This document shows, piece by piece, positions 60,320-64,000 of a DNA stretch of 64,000 bases. Under the pieces are notes generated by a model that saw nothing but the letters and a program-made list of their open reading frames with translations, made no database searches and was not told the DNA's origin. Source of the stretch: Minicystis rosea (GTDB taxonomy: Bacteria > Myxococcota_A > Polyangia > Polyangiales > Polyangiaceae). Location: NCBI GenBank assembly GCA_001931535.1, contig CP016211.1, positions 10,276,377 through 10,340,376 on the forward strand, written 5' to 3'. The position numbers and the translations under genes are program-made. The stretch's first letter is position 1; the number at the start of each line of letters is the position of its first letter.

Positions 60320-63300
60320 ATGAGCCAAACCAACGGGGCCGGCGCGCCAATCACCCACGGGCCGCATGCGGCTACCACCCCGGCCAAGCCGGACACCCTC
60401 AACGGCGTGCACGCGATCGACGATCGCGGCCCGCTCCTGCCCTCGAAGGTCTTCGCGGGCCGCCGACTCGTGGTGGTCGGAGGGACGGGATTCCTCGGCA
60501 AGGTCTGGGTGTCGATGGTCCTCCATCGGTTCCCCGAGATCGCGCACATGTATCTCTTGGTCCGGCCCAAGGCCGACCAGACACCGGAGGAGCGCTTCTG
60601 GTCGCAGATCGCGACCTCGCCGGTGTTCGATCCGCTGCGCGAGCGCTTCCCCGGCGACGCGTTCGAGGCGTTCCTTCGCGAGAAGATCACGCCCGTCGCC
60701 GGCGACGTGGTGAACCCGCTGCTCGGCATCTCGCCGGATCTCGTGCAGGAGCTGCGCGGCAAGATCGACGCGGTCGTCAACGTCGCCGGCGTCGTCGACT
60801 TCAACCCGCCGCTCGACGAGGCGCTCGAGGTCAACGCGTTCGGTGTGAACAACCTGGTCGCGCTCGCCAAGGAGCTCGGCGCGAAGGTGATGCACACGAG
60901 CACGTGCTACGTCGCGGGCTACCGCACGGGCCTCATCGAAGAGGTCGATCCGCGCGCCGTCCCCTTCCCCCGCGCGGAAGGCGAGACCTGGTACGGCGCC
61001 GCCAGCAGGGAGCGCACGCTCGATCGATCGCACTGGGATCCGCAGCGCGAGATCGACGAGTGCCTCGACCTCGTGAAGCAGGCGCGCCACCGCGGAGGCG
61101 ACGCCTTCCGCCAGAGCGCGTTCCTCGACGAGGCCAAGGCCGCGCTCGAAGCGCGCGGCGAGCCGTGCCGCGGCAAGCCGCTCGCCGACGAGGTCGCCAA
61201 GGTGAAGCGCCGCTTCATCGAGCGGCAGCTCGTCGACGCCGGCCTCGAGCGGGCGATCTTCTGGGGCTGGACCAACATCTACACGTACACGAAGAGCATC
61301 GGCGAGCAGGTCCTCGCGGCCTCGGGCGTGCCCTTCACCATCGTGCGTCCCGCCGTCATCGAGTCGAGCAGCGTGTACCCGTTCCCGGGGTGGAACGAGG
61401 GCATCAACACCTCGGCGCCGTTCCTCTACATGGCGTCGCAGGGGCAGGTGCAGTTCCCCGCCGACCGCGACGTGCACCTCGACATCATCCCCGTCGACAT
61501 GGTCACGAGCGGGATGATCGCCTCGCTCGCCGAGCTCATCGAGGGCACCGCGCCGGCCGTCTATCAGTACGGATCGACCGACACCAACGCCTGCCGCATG
61601 CCGCGATACATGGAGCTCGCCGGCCTCTACAAGCGCCGGCAGGTCTTCGAGGGCAAGCGCACCAAGCTCTTCGATCTCGTCTCCAGCCGCTTCGAGTCGC
61701 TCGGCCTCACCAAGAAGCAATACGAGGCGCACGGCGCGCGCCGCATCGTGGCCACGCTGCAGGGCGCGAGCTCGCTGCTCGATCTCGCGAACCACGGGCC
61801 GCTGCGCCCGCTGGTGAAGCCGGCCGTCGACGCGCTCGCGGGCGCGGCCAAGACGGAGGCGAAGACGGCGGAGATCCTCGAGATCTTCATGCCCTTCGTG
61901 GCCGAGGCCGACTGGGTCTTCTCGTGCGCCAACACGCGCGCGGCCATCCTTCGCATGCCGCTCGAGGAGCGCGCCGCGTTCTTCTGGGAGCCGGAGAAGA
62001 TCGATTGGCGACAGTGGATGTGGGAGGTGCATCTCCCCGGCCTCGAGAAGTGGGTCTACCCGCTCATCGAGGAGAAGATGCAGAAGGAGCTCAAGCCGCT
62101 CCGCGCCTACGACACGCTCCTCGATCTGCTCGACGAGATGGCCGAGCGCTACGACCACGCGGTCGCGCTCCAGCAGCTCACCGACGACGGCCTCACGCGC
62201 ACGAGCTTCCGCGAGTGGCGCGATCAGGCTACGGCCACGGCCGCGCGCCTCGCCGCCGTCGGCGTGAAGCCCGGCGATCGCGTGCTCCTCACGGGGCAGA
62301 ACCAGCCGGGCTGGCCGATCGCGTACTTCGGCATCCTCCGCGCGGGCGCGGTCGCGGTGCCCGTCGATCCGGGGCTCGAAGGGCCGCAGGTGGTCAACAT
62401 CCTCCGCTCCTCGGGCGCGCGCGTGGCGCTCTGGGATCACGGCGTGGAGAAGAAGAGCGGCGAGTGGGCGCGCGAGACGTTCCCCGACTTCCGCGCCTAC
62501 GATCTCGCGACCTTCACCGACGGCCCGCTCGATCCGGGGCTCACGCCGCCCGCGTTCGTGCCGAAGGGCGCCGATCTCGCGAGCATCATCTACACGAGCG
62601 GCACCACCGGCGATCCGAAGGGCGTCATGCTCTCGCATGGCAACTTCACCTCGCTGCTCGCGTCGATCGCCGCCATCTTCCCGCTGAAGGAGAGCGATCG
62701 CATCCTCAGCGTGCTGCCGCTCCACCACACGTTCGAGTTCACGTGCGGCATGCTCCTCCCGCTCTCGCGCGGGGCGCGCATCATCTACCTCGACGAGCTC
62801 AACGCGGAGCGGCTCGCGGAGGGCCTCTCGAAGGGCCGCATCACCGGCATGGTGGGCGTGCCCGCGCTCTGGCAGATGCTGGAGCGGCGCATCACCGCGC
62901 GCGTGAAGGAGAACGGCCCGGCCGCGGCCATGGCCTTCGACTGGGCGCTCGAGCTGAACCGCATGCTCGGCAAGCAGCTCGGCATCAACGCCGGGAGGCT
63001 CTTCTTCGGGAGCGTGCACGATGCGCTCGGCGGCAACGCGCGCTTCCTCATCTCGGGCGGCGCGGCGCTGCCCAAGGGCACGGCGCAGCTCTTCCGCGGC
63101 CTCGGCCTGCCGCTCGCCGAAGGCTATGGTCTCACCGAGGCCGCGCCCGTGCTCACGGTCGCCAAGGCTTCGGTCAAGGCCAAGCCCGGCAACGTCGGCA
63201 AGCCCGTCCCCGGCGTCACCATCCGCATCCACAACCCCGACGATCGCGGCGTCGGCGAGGTCCTCGCGCGCGGCCCCAACGTCATGGTGGGCTACGCGAA

Positions 63301-64000
63301 CAACCCCGAGGCCACCGCGCAGACGATCGACGCCGAAGGCTGGCTCCACACGGGCGACCTCGGGAAATTCGACGATCGCGGGCAGCTCGTCATCGTCGGC
63401 CGGCAGAAGGACGTCATCGTCACGAGCAACGGCGAGAACGTCTACCCCGACGACGTCGAGACGATGCTCGGCAAGATCGACGGCGTGAAGGAGATCGCGG
63501 TCGTCGGCATCGACGACGGCAAGGGCGGCGAGCGCGTCGCGTTGCTCGCGGTGCCCGAAGGCGATCCGGAGCCGGAGCTCTCGTTCAACGCGCTCCCGCC
63601 GCCGTCCCGCGCCGAGCGGCACGAGCGCGCCATGACCGCGCTGCGCGACGCCTTCCAGAAGCTCCCGAAGCACTGCCAGCCCGCGGTGGTGCACCTCTGG
63701 GAGGCCGATCTCCCGCGCACCGCCACCCGCAAGGTGAAGCGCAGCGAGGTGAAGGCCGTGCTCGCCAAGCTGGCCAGCGCCACCGAGCTGCCGCGCGCGG
63801 AGGACGGCGGCACGTCGGCCGTGCGCCACGCGGTGGCCACCATCGCCAACAAGAAGCCGAGCGAGATCGGCGGCACCACGCGCCTCAAGGCGGATCTCGC
63901 CTTCGACTCGCTCATGGCCATGGAGCTCTCGGTCGCGCTCGAAGCGCAGGTCGGCCACCCGGTCGACAACACGCGCCTCGCCGCGTGCGAGACGGTCGCC
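60320..64000 (+). CDS. Fused acyl reductase, AMP-dependent acyl ligase and carrier protein (partial, right edge)
   Basis: The reading frame from ATG 60320 (GGAG upstream) is open to the window end, 1227 codons. It is not broken by any stop. N-terminal part: a fatty-acyl-reductase-type NAD(P) domain with VVVGGTGFLGKVW (51-63), NVAGVVDFNPPLDEALEVNA, TSTCYVAGYRTG and YTYTK (YxxxK). Middle: an adenylate-forming domain with P-loop YTSGTTGDPKGVMLSH (about 757-772), EGYGLTEAAPVLT and GWLHTGDLGKFDDRGQLVIV. End: a carrier domain with FDSLMAMELS, the phosphopantetheine Ser at 1197. The gene is cut off in the carrier domain. The natural reaction order would be activation, thioester loading and reduction to an aldehyde or alcohol; the reductase being N-terminal is the reverse of carboxylic acid reductases. 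Confidence 0.9.
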   Translation, partial: MSQTNGAGAPITHGPHAATTPAKPDTLNGVHAIDDRGPLLPSKVFAGRRLVVVGGTGFLGKVWVSMVLHRFPEIAHMYLLVRPKADQTPEERFWSQIATSPVFDPLRERFPGDAFEAFLREKITPVAGDVVNPLLGISPDLVQELRGKIDAVVNVAGVVDFNPPLDEALEVNAFGVNNLVALAKELGAKVMHTSTCYVAGYRTGLIEEVDPRAVPFPRAEGETWYGAASRERTLDRSHWDPQREIDECLDLVKQARHRGGDAFRQSAFLDEAKAALEARGEPCRGKPLADEVAKVKRRFIERQLVDAGLERAIFWGWTNIYTYTKSIGEQVLAASGVPFTIVRPAVIESSSVYPFPGWNEGINTSAPFLYMASQGQVQFPADRDVHLDIIPVDMVTSGMIASLAELIEGTAPAVYQYGSTDTNACRMPRYMELAGLYKRRQVFEGKRTKLFDLVSSRFESLGLTKKQYEAHGARRIVATLQGASSLLDLANHGPLRPLVKPAVDALAGAAKTEAKTAEILEIFMPFVAEADWVFSCANTRAAILRMPLEERAAFFWEPEKIDWRQWMWEVHLPGLEKWVYPLIEEKMQKELKPLRAYDTLLDLLDEMAERYDHAVALQQLTDDGLTRTSFREWRDQATATAARLAAVGVKPGDRVLLTGQNQPGWPIAYFGILRAGAVAVPVDPGLEGPQVVNILRSSGARVALWDHGVEKKSGEWARETFPDFRAYDLATFTDGPLDPGLTPPAFVPKGADLASIIYTSGTTGDPKGVMLSHGNFTSLLASIAAIFPLKESDRILSVLPLHHTFEFTCGMLLPLSRGARIIYLDELNAERLAEGLSKGRITGMVGVPALWQMLERRITARVKENGPAAAMAFDWALELNRMLGKQLGINAGRLFFGSVHDALGGNARFLISGGAALPKGTAQLFRGLGLPLAEGYGLTEAAPVLTVAKASVKAKPGNVGKPVPGVTIRIHNPDDRGVGEVLARGPNVMVGYANNPEATAQTIDAEGWLHTGDLGKFDDRGQLVIVGRQKDVIVTSNGENVYPDDVETMLGKIDGVKEIAVVGIDDGKGGERVALLAVPEGDPEPELSFNALPPPSRAERHERAMTALRDAFQKLPKHCQPAVVHLWEADLPRTATRKVKRSEVKAVLAKLASATELPRAEDGGTSAVRHAVATIANKKPSEIGGTTRLKADLAFDSLMAMELSVALEAQVGHPVDNTRLAACETVA

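Noticed and set aside
60068..63958. A minus-strand open frame of about 1300 codons
   Set aside because: It is antisense to the reductase/ligase gene, which has clear domains on the plus strand; this is a composition shadow.

Overview
The window is high-GC DNA (about 70% by eye), dense with genes on both strands. Several things point to a soil myxobacterium, most likely of the Polyangia/Sorangiineae type. There are many Cys-anchored lipoproteins with Ser/Gly-rich linkers, two ECF sigma/anti-sigma pairs, a PP2C phosphatase, HEAT and LRV repeat proteins, a pseudo-HtrA protein, a carboxypeptidase-regulatory/PDZ giant and a multidomain acyl-reductase/ligase/carrier protein. The lineage is inferred from gene content only; there is no rRNA or marker tree.

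Layout. 1-5.8 kb: the C-terminal end of a membrane protein, a response regulator, tRNA-Gln(UUG), a TetR regulator divergent from an MpaB/rubber-oxygenase family protein with a perfect inverted repeat between them, and a polytopic membrane protein. 6-7.2 kb: a lipoprotein and a nine-unit tandem array with an exact 41-bp period. 7.2-11.8 kb: a second TetR divergent from an epimerase-saccharopine dehydrogenase pair, an SDR gene whose catalytic Tyr codon is a stop, and a divergent LysR. 12-15.1 kb: yggS, a TlpA-like lipoprotein and rarA. 15.2-18.5 kb: paralogous small lipoproteins sharing paired upstream inverted repeats, a cyclic-nucleotide-binding protein, a Cys-rich lipoprotein with its ribosome-binding site in a hairpin, and a GNAT. 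18.6-25.7 kb: rpe, a metallopeptidase-like lipoprotein, an M50 protease, a ComEA-like protein, a Tat-exported DUF362 protein and a 3-hydroxyacyl-CoA dehydrogenase.

25.8-33.2 kb holds an ECF sigma factor followed three bases later by a 1563-residue protein that joins an anti-sigma zinc finger to FecR, VIT and VWA domains. Upstream of the sigma gene are about 20 copies of a 21-22-bp element, and beyond them a protease-like protein that has lost its catalytic His and Ser. 33.6-37.7 kb has a PP2C phosphatase, then a tight operon of an LRV-repeat protein, an orphan TssC-like sheath protein and a small unknown protein. 37.7-43.1 kb: a second ECF sigma/anti-sigma pair and an overlapping lipoprotein, HEAT protein and O-antigen-ligase/TPR operon. 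43.2-54.3 kb: a phosphatase next to a MITE-like inverted repeat, an alpha/beta hydrolase-TetR pair, an hpt operon and a run of lipoproteins with a thioesterase and a HAD hydrolase. 54.5-64 kb: a frameshifted Cys-rich lipoprotein, a giant regulatory-domain/PDZ protein, a TPR protein, and a multidomain reductase/acyl-ligase/carrier protein that runs off the right edge.

The most distinctive features are the two helically spaced non-coding arrays, the ECF/VIT-VWA signalling locus, the orphan TssC-like operon, and a dispersed palindromic element built on GTTTGAGCTCAAAC.
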